Source: Achromobacter xylosoxidans A8 (GTDB lineage Bacteria > Pseudomonadota > Gammaproteobacteria > Burkholderiales > Burkholderiaceae_B). Taken from it: a DNA stretch of 64,000 bases. Every line of letters begins with the position of its first letter. Positions within the stretch are counted from its first letter, which is position 1. Location of the stretch: the NCBI RefSeq assembly GCF_000165835.1, contig NC_014640.1, forward strand, positions 6,386,001 to 6,450,000. The letters are read 5' to 3'. The notes under the pieces were generated by a model. The model ran no database searches and was not told the origin of the DNA. It worked only from the letters and a program-made list of their open reading frames with translations. Shown one piece after another: positions 49,514 through 59,064 of this stretch. The position numbers and the translations under genes are program-made.

Positions 49514-50089
49514 TCAGCCAAATCCCACTTCGCGCTGGGGCGGCGCCAGCGGGTCGAAGTCTTCCCAGTGGTTGTTGCGCCAGCGGCCGTTGGCGTGTTC
49601 CACGTCGGCGCCGCCGGCATCGCGCAGGATGCGGCATGCGAGCATTTCGCGTTGCGGGCGCGTGCGCACGGCAACCATCACGCCCGCCTGGCGGATCTCG
49701 GCATGGGAATCGGGATTGAAGTGGCCGTGCAGGGTGCTGCCGTGGCCCGTCACCCAGAGCGCGCCGAACAGCGATCCCAGATAGGCGCCGACCCCGGCCG
49801 CAGCCAGGATCAGCGGCGTGGAATCGCTTATCTCGGACATCACGAACCCGCCAAACACCGCGAAACCGGCACCCACGCCACCTGCGCCCAGGAAGGCGCC
49901 GATATCGGCGCGCCCCGAGTCCGGATCGGAGCGGCGGTCGCCGCCCAAGGGGTAGCGGCCATGCTCGCCGGCCGGATTGACGTAGAAGGTGTTGATGTCC
50001 CAGTGGGGAAAGCCGTTGGCGGAAAGGCGTTCGGCCGCGGCGTGCGCCGCTTCGAAGCCCTCGAACCGGGCTGCTACGATCAGAGACAT
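49514..50089 (-). CDS. hypothetical protein with glycine-rich membrane segment
   Basis: 191 residues of unknown function. The N-terminus VAARFEGFEAAHAAAERLSANGF resembles the ferredoxin-like start of small stress proteins that carry a similar repeat. Residues about 65-115 are Gly/Ala-rich and hydrophobic (GAFLGAGGVGAGFAVFGGFV, AAGVGAYLGSLFGALW), like a glycine-zipper hairpin. A second copy of the sensor-like fold may lie at about 135-165 (VMVAVRTRPQREMLACRIL). No catalytic motif is seen. Stands alone between two operons. Confidence 0.75.
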   Translation of the reverse strand: MSLIVAARFEGFEAAHAAAERLSANGFPHWDINTFYVNPAGEHGRYPLGGDRRSDPDSGRADIGAFLGAGGVGAGFAVFGGFVMSEISDSTPLILAAAGVGAYLGSLFGALWVTGHGSTLHGHFNPDSHAEIRQAGVMVAVRTRPQREMLACRILRDAGGADVEHANGRWRNNHWEDFDPLAPPQREVGFG

Positions 50090-50201
50090 GATGTGCTCCT
50101 TGCCCGGGCTGCCGGACAGGATGTACGTGCCTTTATCGTACGCCCGCGTCGCCTCCCCGAGCTTGCCGGTTACACCTTGCCGCGCCTGTTACCACGCGCC
50201 T

Positions 50202-51182
50202 TCAATTGGCCGAGATGTTCTTGCTCCGGATCACTGCGCCCCAGCGCTCGTATTCCTTGCGCGCATAGTCCGCGAAGGCCTGCGGCGTGCTGCCGGTAGG
50301 CTCCATGCCCTGCAGCTTCAGTTGCTCGGCCACTTCTGGCGAGCGCAGGGCCTGGGCGATGGCCTGGCTGAGTTTCTCGACCACCGGAGCCGGCGTGCCG
50401 GCAGGCGCGACCACGCCCTGCCAGGCGGCGGCCTCGAACGCCGGGCCGCCCGCCTCGGCGAAGGTCGGCACCTGCGGCAATTGCCCGGAACGCTGCGCGG
50501 CCGGCACCGCGATGGCACGCAGCTTGCCTGCCTGGATCAGCGGACGCGCGGCGGCCAGATCAGCCATCATCATCGGCACCACGCCAGACGCCACATCCTG
50601 CAAGGCGGGCGGCGTGCCCTTGTAGGGTATGGCCGTGGCCCGGCCCTGGATGGTATCCAGGAACAGTTCCATGGCCAGGTGATGCGGGCTGCCCACGCCC
50701 AGGGACGCATAGCTGCCCGGCGTGTCTCGCTTGAGGTACGCCGTCACGTCCGCCAGCGTGTGCATCGAGGAATCGGGCGACACCACCAGCACGATGGGCA
50801 GCGCCACCAGCGTGGAGACGGGCGTCAGATCCTTCGCCGGATCGTAAGGCAGCTTCTGGTACAGCCAGGGATTCAGCGCCAGCGTGCTCATCCCGGCCGT
50901 CAGCAAGGTGTAGCCATCGGGCGCGGCGCGCGCGGTCTCCTGCGCGGCGACGATGGTGGCGGCGCCCGGACGGTTTTCCACCACCACCGGCTGCCCCAAC
51001 GCGTCGCCCACGTGCTTGGCAACGACGCGAGTGGCGATATCGCTGCCGCCGCCTGCGCTGAACGGCACCAGCCAGCGGATCGGATGATCAGGAAACTCCG
51101 CCGCCGCAGCCATGCCCGGAGCGACCGCCACCCCGACCAGCGCCGTCGCCAGCAAGGCGCCCTGCAAAATGCCTTTGAACAT
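50202..51182 (-). CDS. Bug-family (TctC-like) periplasmic solute receptor
   Basis: 326 residues with a signal peptide ending near AAAAEFPDHP. Bug signatures are IRWLVPFSAGGGSDIATRVVA, VENRPGAATIVAAQ, GYTLLTAGMSTLALNPWLY and AIPYKGTPPALQDVASGVV. It is the last gene of the large leftward catabolic region, 113 bases after the Hyi-like gene; whether it shares the operon is unclear. No TctAB genes are present, which is usual for Bug proteins in this group. Confidence 0.92.
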   Translation of the reverse strand: MFKGILQGALLATALVGVAVAPGMAAAAEFPDHPIRWLVPFSAGGGSDIATRVVAKHVGDALGQPVVVENRPGAATIVAAQETARAAPDGYTLLTAGMSTLALNPWLYQKLPYDPAKDLTPVSTLVALPIVLVVSPDSSMHTLADVTAYLKRDTPGSYASLGVGSPHHLAMELFLDTIQGRATAIPYKGTPPALQDVASGVVPMMMADLAAARPLIQAGKLRAIAVPAAQRSGQLPQVPTFAEAGGPAFEAAAWQGVVAPAGTPAPVVEKLSQAIAQALRSPEVAEQLKLQGMEPTGSTPQAFADYARKEYERWGAVIRSKNISAN

Positions 51183-51295
51183 GTCGCGCTCTCCTCGCCT
51201 GCCTATTTATTTAACATATTAATGATTAATTATCGGACCCGGAACGTCGGCGCACATCACCGGAAAAACCCGGAGTTTCGCCAGGCACGCAAGAC

Positions 51296-52081
51296 TCAGG
51301 TACGGGCCGCAGCCAGCCAGCGCAAGCCGGCCGAGGTGCCGGCGGCCGGACGGTATTCGCAGCCGATCCAGCCGCTGTACTGCAGTTCGCGCAGCACGCT
51401 GAAGACCCAGCCGTAATCCAGTTCGCCCCGGTCGGGTTCCTGGCGCAGCGGCACGCCGGCGATCTGCAGATGGCCGACCCGCCCCGTGGGCAGGTATTCG
51501 CGCAGCTTCATGGTGACGTCGCCTTCGACGATCTGGCAGTGGTAGAGATCCATCTGCACTTTCAGATTGGACGCATTGACCGCCTGCACCACGGCATGCG
51601 CCTCATCCTGGCGGTTCAGGAAGTAGCCGGGTATGTCGCGGGTGTTGATGGGTTCGATCAGCACGGTAACGCCGGCCGAGCGCGCCTGGCGCGCAGCCCA
51701 GTCCAGGTTCTCGCGATAGCAGTCCAGCATGGCCTCGCGCGAGGTGTCAGGCGCAACCAAGCCCGCCATCACATGGAGGTTCGGGCAGGCCAACGCCGTG
51801 GCGTAGGACAGCGCCTGTTCAATCCCCGCCTGAAATTCCGACTGTCGCCCCGGCTGCGCGGCCAGGCCGCGATCGCCGCGGGCAGCAACGCCAGGCGGCG
51901 CATTGAAGAGCACCTGCGTCACGCCGGCCGCATCCATGCGCTCGCGCACGAAGGCGGCCGGGGCCTCGTAGGGAAACATGCATTCCACGCCGGCGTATCC
52001 GTCCGCCGCGGCGGCCGCATAGCGGTCCAGGAACGCGTGTTCCGTGTACATCATCGAAAGATTGGCGGCGAACTTCAACAT
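51296..52081 (-). CDS. hydroxypyruvate isomerase-like (Hyi/OtnI) TIM-barrel protein
   Basis: 261 residues, xylose-isomerase-like barrel. The start [38 protein letters not shown] is the Hyi signature; the metal-binding glutamates are in [15 protein letters not shown] and [14 protein letters not shown], and [14 protein letters not shown] [15 protein letters not shown] carries further ligands. It interconverts hydroxypyruvate and tartronate semialdehyde or a 2-oxo-tetronate pair (OtnI). Start at ATG 52081. It follows the HMG-CoA lyase-like gene by 83 bases; its link to that pathway is unclear. Confidence 0.9.
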   Translation of the reverse strand: MLKFAANLSMMYTEHAFLDRYAAAAADGYAGVECMFPYEAPAAFVRERMDAAGVTQVLFNAPPGVAARGDRGLAAQPGRQSEFQAGIEQALSYATALACPNLHVMAGLVAPDTSREAMLDCYRENLDWAARQARSAGVTVLIEPINTRDIPGYFLNRQDEAHAVVQAVNASNLKVQMDLYHCQIVEGDVTMKLREYLPTGRVGHLQIAGVPLRQEPDRGELDYGWVFSVLRELQYSGWIGCEYRPAAGTSAGLRWLAAART

Positions 52082-52164
52082 GGCGGGCTCCGGACCGGGC
52101 GGCATGGCTGGAAATTAGCACATGCGCCCGCCCCGCCATCGCCGCTGCCGCGGCGCGCACCCGA

Positions 52165-53118
52165 TCAGACGCCGAAGTCGGGCGCCGGATGCAAAGTCAG
52201 GCGCGGGCCAGCCTTGAGCAACTGGCTCGGGACATCGTGCCCCACCAGCGCGGGCAAGGTCGCCGATGCGCCGAGTATGGCGTCCAGGTCCACGCCAGTG
52301 TCGTAGCCCATCAGTTCCAGCATGTGCACCAGTTCTTCCGTGCAGACATTGCCGCTGGCGCCCGGCGCGTACGGGCAGCCACCCAGACCGCCCAACGAGG
52401 CGTCGAAGCGGTCGATGCCCGCCTCGATGGCCGTCAGGGTATTGGCCAGCGCCATGCCGCGCGTATTGTGGAAATGCATGGTAGCGGTCAGTCCGGGAAA
52501 CAGCTTGCGGACCTCGCGGCCGATCTTGCCGACCTGCGTGGGATAGGCCATGCCGGTGGTGTCGCACAGCGTCACACCGTCCACCCCCAGCGCCGCGAAG
52601 CGCCCCACCAGTTCGAAGACGTCGAAGGCATTGATGTCGCCTTCCATCGGGCAGCCGAACACGGTGGACAGCGACACGTTGATGGCAACACGGCTGCCGC
52701 GCACCGCGTTGACCACGTCGCTCAACTGCTCGAACGACTGCTCCCGCGTCATGCGCAGATTGGCGCGGTTGTGGGTCTCGCTGACGGACATCACCAGGTT
52801 GACCTCATCCACCTGACACTCCAGCGCCCGCTGCGCGCCGCGCACATTGGGCACCAGCACCGTGTAGACGACGTCCGGATTGCGCTCGATCTCGTGCATC
52901 ACGATCTCGGCGTCGCGCAAGGCCGGAATCGCCTTGGGCGAGGTGAAGGACGTCGCCTCGATCTTGGCGAAGCCGCTGGCCGATAGCCGGTTGATGAAGG
53001 CGATCTTGTCCTGCGTTTCAATGAACTGCTTTTCGTTTTGGAAGCCGTCGCGCGGCGCGACCTCCTGGATGTACAGCCGCGGGCGGCTGGCGTTGGTGCC
53101 GGGGTTGTTCACATTCAT
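52165..53118 (-). CDS. HMG-CoA lyase-like enzyme (DRE-TIM family)
   Basis: 317 residues. HMG-CoA lyase cleaves HMG-CoA to acetoacetate and acetyl-CoA. RDG (23-25) begins the active site; EATSFTSPKAIP binds substrate; HFH (215-217) are the metal ligands and Cys248 lies in the C-terminal signature GGCPYAPGASGN. Two changes stand out: the usual H-x-HDT is HFHNT (Asn218), and RDGLQNE is RDGFQNE. These mark a subfamily that may act on a related 3-hydroxyacyl-CoA. It follows the CoA-transferase by 11 bases within the operon. Confidence 0.9.
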   Translation of the reverse strand: MNVNNPGTNASRPRLYIQEVAPRDGFQNEKQFIETQDKIAFINRLSASGFAKIEATSFTSPKAIPALRDAEIVMHEIERNPDVVYTVLVPNVRGAQRALECQVDEVNLVMSVSETHNRANLRMTREQSFEQLSDVVNAVRGSRVAINVSLSTVFGCPMEGDINAFDVFELVGRFAALGVDGVTLCDTTGMAYPTQVGKIGREVRKLFPGLTATMHFHNTRGMALANTLTAIEAGIDRFDASLGGLGGCPYAPGASGNVCTEELVHMLELMGYDTGVDLDAILGASATLPALVGHDVPSQLLKAGPRLTLHPAPDFGV

Positions 53119-53129
53119 GGCCGCACTCC

Positions 53130-54320
53130 TCAGATGATGCCGCGCGCGCGCCAGTCCTGGCGCTGCGCCTCGACTATGCCCAGGCCGGCCAGCACTTCGT
53201 CGGTGTCCTGCCCCAAGGCGGGCGCCGGACTGCGCACCTCGCCGGGGGTTTCCGACAGCTTGGGCACGATGCCCGGCACCTGCACCGGCGTGCCGTCCGG
53301 CAGCGCGCCGTCCAGGATCATGCCGCGGGCCCGGTAGTGCGGGTCGGCCGCGATGTCGGCCACGTCATAGATCTTGCCGGCGGGAATCTGTCCATCGTTC
53401 AAGCGCTCCAGCACCAAGTCCAGCGGATGCTGGCCGGTCCATTGCGAAATCGCGTCGTCCAGCATGACCACGTGCTTCACGCGCCCGGCGTTGTTCGCCA
53501 GTTCCGACGCCTCGGCCAGGTCGGGCCGGCCGATCACGCCCATCAGGCGCTTGAAGATGCTGTCGCCATTGCCGGCGATCAACACGTACTTGTTGTCCTG
53601 GCAACGGTAGGCGTTGCTGGGCGCGATGCCCGGCAGGCTGCTGCCCGCTGGCTGGCGGATCTCGCCGAACACCGAGTATTCGGGCAGCAGGCTTTCCATC
53701 ATGTTGAAGACCGACTCGTACAACGCCACATCGATCATCTGGCCCGTGCCGTTCTGGTCGCGCGCACGCAGCGCCAGCAGGATGCCGATGACGCCGTGCA
53801 GCGCCGACAGCGAATCGCCGATCGACACGCCCACGCGCACCGGGGTGCGGTCCGGCTCGCCGCTCAGATGCCGCAGGCCGCCCATGGCCTCGCCGATGGC
53901 GCCAAAGCCCGGCAAGTCGCGGTAGGGGCCCGTCTGGCCGTAACCCGACACGCGCAGCATCACCAGACGCGGATTGATGGCACGCAGTTCTTCCCAGCCC
54001 AGGCCCCAGCCCTCCATGGTGCCGGGCTTGAAGTTCTCGACCACCACGTCGATGTCCTTGACCAGGGTCCGTATCAGATCCTGCGCCTCGGGCTTGCGCA
54101 GGTCCAGGCTGACCGACTTCTTGTTGCGCGACTGCACCTGCCACCAGACGGAGGTGCCGTCATGGATCAGGCGCCAGTTGCGCAGCGGATCGCCCTTGCC
54201 GGGCGGTTCGATCTTGATGACCTCGGCGCCGAATTCGCCCAGCATCTTGGCGGCGAACGGTCCGGCGATCAGTTGGCCCAACTCCAGCACTCGGATGCCG
54301 CTCAATGGTTTGGATGACAT
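53130..54320 (-). CDS. class III (CaiB/BaiF) CoA-transferase
   Basis: 396 residues. The N-terminal GIRVLELGQLIAGPFAAKMLGEFGAEVIKIEPP, the RNKKSVSLDL strand and catalytic Asp169 (GVSIGDS, at the same number as in formyl-CoA transferase) are clear. It transfers CoA between acids without ATP. Family members act on formate/oxalate, carnitine, glutarate and hydroxymethylglutarate, citramalate or itaconate. Lying directly before an HMG-CoA-lyase-like gene (11 bases), it is predicted to activate the acid that the lyase then cleaves. It starts 10 bases after livF-type gene. Confidence 0.93.
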   Translation of the reverse strand: MSSKPLSGIRVLELGQLIAGPFAAKMLGEFGAEVIKIEPPGKGDPLRNWRLIHDGTSVWWQVQSRNKKSVSLDLRKPEAQDLIRTLVKDIDVVVENFKPGTMEGWGLGWEELRAINPRLVMLRVSGYGQTGPYRDLPGFGAIGEAMGGLRHLSGEPDRTPVRVGVSIGDSLSALHGVIGILLALRARDQNGTGQMIDVALYESVFNMMESLLPEYSVFGEIRQPAGSSLPGIAPSNAYRCQDNKYVLIAGNGDSIFKRLMGVIGRPDLAEASELANNAGRVKHVVMLDDAISQWTGQHPLDLVLERLNDGQIPAGKIYDVADIAADPHYRARGMILDGALPDGTPVQVPGIVPKLSETPGEVRSPAPALGQDTDEVLAGLGIVEAQRQDWRARGII

Positions 54321-54330
54321 GATTGCCTCG

Positions 54331-55053
54331 TCAGCTCTTGTGTTTTCCCAGATAGGCCTCGCGCACGCGCTCGCTGGCCAACAACTCCTGGCCCGTGCCC
54401 TCCATCACGATGGAGCCCACTTCCAGGACATATGCGCGGTCGGAGATCGCCAGCGCCTGATTGGCCATCTGCTCGACCAGCAGAATCGTCATGCCGCGCT
54501 CTTTCAGCGACTTGATGATCTTGAAGATCTCGGCCACGATCAGCGGCGCCAGCCCCAGCGACGGTTCGTCCAGCATCAGGATGCGCGGCTTGCTCATCAG
54601 GGCGCGGCAGATGGCCAGCATCTGCTGTTCCCCGCCCGACAGGGTTCCTGCGTACTGCGCGCGGCGCTCTTTCAGGCGCGGGAACATCGCATAGCAGTGT
54701 TCGATCTCCGCGGCCAGCTCGGCGGGCGATTCCTTGCGCAGGAACGCGCCCAGCATCAGGTTGTCGTGGACCGTCTGGTCGGGGAACACCTGGCGTCCTT
54801 CCGGCACGTGCGCGATGCCCAGCCCCACGCGCTTGTGCGCGCTGATTCCGCCCAGGTCCTGACCGGCGAAAGCAATGTCGCCGGTAGATTTTTCGATGCC
54901 CGACAGCGCGCGCATCATGGTGCTCTTGCCCGCGCCGTTGCCGCCGATGATGGTCACGATCTCGTTCGTGTCCACGTGCAGCGACACCTGCTTCAGGGCA
55001 TTGACGGCGCCATAGCTGACCGCCAGATTCTTGATGTCCAGTAAACGGCTCAT
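54331..55053 (-). CDS. ABC transporter ATPase, LivF type
   Basis: 240 residues. Walker A GGNGAGKST, Q-loop VPEGRQVF, signature LSGGEQQML, Walker B ILMLDEPSLGL and the switch His replaced by the LivF-typical VEQMANQAL are visible. It is one of the two ATPases of a hydrophobic-amino-acid-type (HAAT) importer; the other is fused to the LivM-type permease upstream. The naming does not imply branched-chain amino acids: such importers also carry urea, aromatic and aliphatic acids. Confidence 0.95.
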   Translation of the reverse strand: MSRLLDIKNLAVSYGAVNALKQVSLHVDTNEIVTIIGGNGAGKSTMMRALSGIEKSTGDIAFAGQDLGGISAHKRVGLGIAHVPEGRQVFPDQTVHDNLMLGAFLRKESPAELAAEIEHCYAMFPRLKERRAQYAGTLSGGEQQMLAICRALMSKPRILMLDEPSLGLAPLIVAEIFKIIKSLKERGMTILLVEQMANQALAISDRAYVLEVGSIVMEGTGQELLASERVREAYLGKHKS

Positions 55054-55062
55054 TGCTGTCTC

Positions 55063-56829
55063 CTATGCCGGCGCGCCCAGGTAGGCTTCGATGACCTTCG
55101 GATTCTCCTGGATGTGGTTCGGCAGGCCGGAGGCGATCTTCACGCCGTAGTCCAGCACGACGATATGATCGGAAATGGCCATGACCAGGTCCATGTGGTG
55201 CTCGATCAGCAGAATGGTCAGGCCCATGTTCTTCAGCTTCACGATCAGGTCCGTGAGCTGGTCGGTTTCCGCGGGGTTAAGGCCGGCGGCGGGCTCGTCC
55301 AACAGCAGCAGGTCCGGCATGGCCGCCACCGCACGAGCGATTTCCAGGCGGCGCTGCAGACCATAGGGCAGGCTGTTGGCGGCATCGTCCGCGTAGCGGT
55401 CCAGTTCGAAGAACTTGAGGATGGCGTAGGCCTGGCGGCGGATGCGCCGCTCTTCGGCCAGGCTGCCCGGCAGACCCAGCAGATTGGAGAAGAAGCTCGA
55501 CTTCTGCACCCGGTAGAAGCCCACCATCACGTTCTCCAGAGCGCTCAGCCCGTCGAACAGCTTCAGGTTCTGGAACGTACGGCCGATACCCGAGGCAGCG
55601 ATCTCGTTGGGCGACAAGCCCACCATCTGCCGGTTCTTGAAGCGGATGCTGCCGGCATCCGGCACCACCAGGCCCGACAACAGGTTCAGGGTGGTGGTCT
55701 TCCCGGCGCCATTAGGGCCGATCAGCGACACCACGGAACCCTGTTGCAGCGTGAACGACACCTTGTTGGTCGGCACCACGCCGCCGAAGGCCTTGTACAG
55801 ATCCTTCACTTCCAGGAAGCCGGACGCCGCGCCGCCGCGATTGGCCGGTGGAGCCGGCGTCCAGTCGGCAGCGCCTGCGTCGGCGGCCAGCGCCTCGCGT
55901 TGGCCGCGCTTGGGCAGCACCTTGGCCAACAGGCCCGCCAGTCCTTCCGGCATGGCGTACAGCGCGAACAGCAGGATCAGGCCGTAGGCGAAATGCTGCA
56001 CTTCCGGCCAGCGCGCCAGCATGGCGTCGATCACCGTCAGCACCACCGCGCCCAGGAACGAGCCTGCCGGCGTGCGGCCGCCGAACAGCACCAGCACCAG
56101 GAAGAACACCGACAGGTTGAAGTTGACGAAATCCGAGTTGATGTACTGGTTCTGCTGCGCCACCAGGCCGCCCGCGATGCCGCAGGTGATGGCGCTGATG
56201 GCGAAGGCCAGGATCTTGAAGCGGTAGACGCTGATGCCCACGCTCTCGGCCGCAATCTCTGACGTGCGCACGGCGGCGAAGCCGCGGCCGAAACGGCCGT
56301 TCAACAACAGCGAGGTCATGGCGTGCAGCGCCAGGCCCAACACCACGACCACCACCACCCACTGGCGGCTGTCCAGCGTGGCGCCGCCGAAGGTCAGGCC
56401 GGTAATGCCATAGAAGCCTTCCTGGCCCTTGAATACGTCGGTCCATTCCGACACGATCTTTTCGATCAACAGGCCGAAGGCGATGGTCACCATCGCCAGG
56501 CTTGGCCCCTTGACCTTCAGCGCCGGAATCGCAATCACCACGCCGAACACCGCGGACACGACCGCGGCGCAGGCCAGCGCGAGCCAGGGATCGACCTGGT
56601 AGTTCACCGTCAGGAGCGCCACTGTGTAGGCGCCCACGCCGAACAGGCCGGCGTGGCCCAGCGACTTCTGGCCGGTCTGGCCGACCAGAATATTGAAGCC
56701 CGTGGCAGCGATGTAATAGACCCCGATGTTGAACAGGATCAGCAGATAGAAGTCATTCAAGCCCGAATAGGCGTAGCCGATGGCAAGCGCCGCGATGACC
56801 AGGGGAATGAGAATTTTGGAGAGCTTCAT
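55063..56829 (-). CDS. fused ABC permease and ATPase, LivM-LivG type
   Basis: 588 residues. Residues about 1-310 are a LivM-type permease with several membrane helices and the QTGQKSLGHAGLFGVGAY motif; after a short linker (about 311-336, rich in Ala/Pro) a LivG-type ATPase follows, with Walker A GPNGAGKTT (371-379), signature LPYGLQRRLEIARA and Walker B LLLLDEPAAGLNP. The two are separate genes in most operons, so this is a fusion. Its start overlaps the LivH-type stop by 4 bases, and it ends 9 bases before the livF-type gene. Confidence 0.95.
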   Translation of the reverse strand: MKLSKILIPLVIAALAIGYAYSGLNDFYLLILFNIGVYYIAATGFNILVGQTGQKSLGHAGLFGVGAYTVALLTVNYQVDPWLALACAAVVSAVFGVVIAIPALKVKGPSLAMVTIAFGLLIEKIVSEWTDVFKGQEGFYGITGLTFGGATLDSRQWVVVVVVLGLALHAMTSLLLNGRFGRGFAAVRTSEIAAESVGISVYRFKILAFAISAITCGIAGGLVAQQNQYINSDFVNFNLSVFFLVLVLFGGRTPAGSFLGAVVLTVIDAMLARWPEVQHFAYGLILLFALYAMPEGLAGLLAKVLPKRGQREALAADAGAADWTPAPPANRGGAASGFLEVKDLYKAFGGVVPTNKVSFTLQQGSVVSLIGPNGAGKTTTLNLLSGLVVPDAGSIRFKNRQMVGLSPNEIAASGIGRTFQNLKLFDGLSALENVMVGFYRVQKSSFFSNLLGLPGSLAEERRIRRQAYAILKFFELDRYADDAANSLPYGLQRRLEIARAVAAMPDLLLLDEPAAGLNPAETDQLTDLIVKLKNMGLTILLIEHHMDLVMAISDHIVVLDYGVKIASGLPNHIQENPKVIEAYLGAPA

Positions 56830-57740
56830 ACTTTCTCCGCATGCACGCGGCCCAGAATGCCGGCCGGGCGGAAATACAGCACCACGATGATCAGCGCGAA
56901 CACCGCGATCTCGCGCAGGTTCGAATACCAGAGACCGATCAGCGATTCCAGCAGCCCGATCAGGAAGCCGCCGAAAATGCAGCCCCGCGGATTCTCCAAC
57001 CCGCCCAGGATCGCGGCCGAAAAGGCCTTGAGCGACAACAGCGTGCCCACGAACACCGAGGCGGTCGCGATCGGCGCAACCATCACGCCCGCGATCGCGG
57101 CCAGCGCCGAACTGATCGCGAACACGGCGATCGCCACCGCGTTGGCATTGATGCCCATCAGGCTGGCGGCGGTCTTGCTGAACGCCACCGCGCGCACCGC
57201 CTTGCCCATCTTGGTCTTGTGCAAAGCCCAGTCAAACACGATCATCAGCACCAGCGTGGTGCCGAACACCAGGATTTCCTGCGGCCGCACGCCGGTACCC
57301 AGGACCGTAATGATGCCCTCGCCCAATGGCGAAGCCACCGCGATGGGCGCCGGGCCCCAGACCAGCAGCGCCAGGTTCTGGATGATGATGCCGAAGCCTA
57401 TGGTGCTCATCACCCAGGACAGGCCCGCCTCGCCCACGAAGTGGCGGATGGCGGTGATGTAGAGCACGTAGCCCAGCAGGCTCAGTACCAGCATGGCGGC
57501 CAGCAGGGCGAACAGGAACGTGCCCCAGGTCACGTCCTCCGGATTCGGAAACCCGATCAGCTTGCCCTGGCTGACCAGCAGGATGGCGCTGATGCCGATC
57601 AGTCCCGCCAACGCCAGGAATGCGCCCTGTCCGAAGTTGAAGGTCTTGGTCGTGGTGTACGTGATGCTGAACCCGAACGCGACCAGGGCGTAGACGCTGC
57701 CCATGGCCAGCCCGCTCAAGATGGCTTGTAGTATTTGCAT
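56826..57740 (-). CDS. ABC transporter permease, LivH type
   Basis: 304 residues, about eight hydrophobic helices. The start LQAILSGLAMGSVYALVAFGFSITYTTTKTFNFGQGAFLALAG and GINANAVAIAVFAISSALAAIAGVM are LivH signatures. It forms the membrane channel with the LivM half of the next gene. It overlaps that gene by 4 bases and follows the receptor gene by 78, part of the same operon. Confidence 0.95.
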   Translation of the reverse strand: MQILQAILSGLAMGSVYALVAFGFSITYTTTKTFNFGQGAFLALAGLIGISAILLVSQGKLIGFPNPEDVTWGTFLFALLAAMLVLSLLGYVLYITAIRHFVGEAGLSWVMSTIGFGIIIQNLALLVWGPAPIAVASPLGEGIITVLGTGVRPQEILVFGTTLVLMIVFDWALHKTKMGKAVRAVAFSKTAASLMGINANAVAIAVFAISSALAAIAGVMVAPIATASVFVGTLLSLKAFSAAILGGLENPRGCIFGGFLIGLLESLIGLWYSNLREIAVFALIIVVLYFRPAGILGRVHAEKV

Positions 57741-57818
57741 GCTGGATGCCCCCCTATTGACGACTCCCCGGCGCGCCTCGGCGCACCGGGGAGAGATCTT
57801 TCTCTTTGCCTTGCCTTC

Positions 57819-59021
57819 TTACAGCTTCAGGTCTTCCGGCTTGATCGCGCGGGTGTACTCATCGTCGACCGTGACCACCTTGCCGTCGATCCAGCGCACC
57901 AGGCGGAAATCCTTCACCGACAGCGCTTCGTGGTTCTCCGCGGTGAACGGCTTCTCGTAGGTCTTGATGACACCCTTGGCCTGAGCCAGGTTCTGCAGCG
58001 CGGCCTGCACGGCCTCGCCTTCGGTCGACTTGGCTTGTTCCATCGCGGCGGCGATGAGCTTGACCGAGTCATATGCCTGCGCGGCCATGACGTAGGTCGG
58101 CACGCGGCCATCGCGCTTCATCAGCGTGTCGTATAGCGCCTTGGACTCGGGCGAGGAGTCTTCGGTGATCGACGCCGTGAAGATCATCTTGCTGGCCAGC
58201 TCCGGGCCGGCAATACGCAGGAACGGCGAGCTCAGGTTGGCCCAGGAGGCCAGCGTGGTCGGGAAGTAGCTGATCTTTTCCAGGCTGCGCATGACGTGCG
58301 CATTGGAGTCCGCCAGCGCGTAGACGATCAGCGTGTCGGCGCCCGAACTCTTGATCTTGTTCAGCTGCGACGACATGTCCGTGTCCTTGGGACCGAACTT
58401 CTCGTTGGCCACGGGCGTGATCTTGTGCAGGGCCAGGATCTCGACCGCATCCTTGGCGCCTTGCTGGCCGTAGCCGGTGGTGTCGGCAATGATGGCGACC
58501 TTGCCGTTCTTGCTGGCGCGGGCGGCATAGGCCGCCAGCAGCGCAATCTGGTCGCGGTCGCGCATGGAGACGCGGAACACGTAGTTCGGCGGCGACTTCG
58601 CGTAGCGGCCGGTGATGTCGGTGGCAGTGGCCACCGGCGAGATCGTCGGGATCTTCTTCTGCTGCACCAGGTGCAGCCAGGCCAGCATGTTGCCGGAGTT
58701 GACGCCGCCCAGCATGGCGTTGACCTTGACGTTGTCGACCAGCTCGTTGGTGTTCTGGATGGCCTTGGGAGGCGCGCCCACATCGTCGCGTTCGACGATG
58801 ACGACCTTCTTGCCCAGCACGCCGCCGGCCGCGTTCAACTCATCGGCCGCCTGACGCGCGCCGGCCAGCGCGGAAATGCCGAAGTCCGCCGAACCGGTGG
58901 CCGACATGTCGCTGTTGAAGCCGATCTTGATGTCGTCGGCCAGCGCGGCGCCGCTGGCGCCCGCAAGCGCCGCCGCCAGCAGCAGGGACTTCATCGTCTT
59001 GGGAAAATGCTTGAAGTACAT
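57819..59021 (-). CDS. periplasmic substrate-binding protein, LivK type
   Basis: 400 residues with a signal peptide (MKSLLLAAALAGASGAALA after a short N-terminal extension). The mature protein is a two-lobed type I binding protein (IKIGFNSDMSATGSADFGISALAGARQAADELNAAGG). An AAGGAG ribosome site precedes the ATG at 59021. It determines the specificity of the importer, but the ligand cannot be read from the sequence. It lies 43 bases after the GMC gene, first of the transporter genes. Confidence 0.94.
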   Translation of the reverse strand: MYFKHFPKTMKSLLLAAALAGASGAALADDIKIGFNSDMSATGSADFGISALAGARQAADELNAAGGVLGKKVVIVERDDVGAPPKAIQNTNELVDNVKVNAMLGGVNSGNMLAWLHLVQQKKIPTISPVATATDITGRYAKSPPNYVFRVSMRDRDQIALLAAYAARASKNGKVAIIADTTGYGQQGAKDAVEILALHKITPVANEKFGPKDTDMSSQLNKIKSSGADTLIVYALADSNAHVMRSLEKISYFPTTLASWANLSSPFLRIAGPELASKMIFTASITEDSSPESKALYDTLMKRDGRVPTYVMAAQAYDSVKLIAAAMEQAKSTEGEAVQAALQNLAQAKGVIKTYEKPFTAENHEALSVKDFRLVRWIDGKVVTVDDEYTRAIKPEDLKL

Positions 59022-59064
59022 CTTGTCTCCTTCTGGATCACTCTGGTGACCGCTGATTGGCAAT

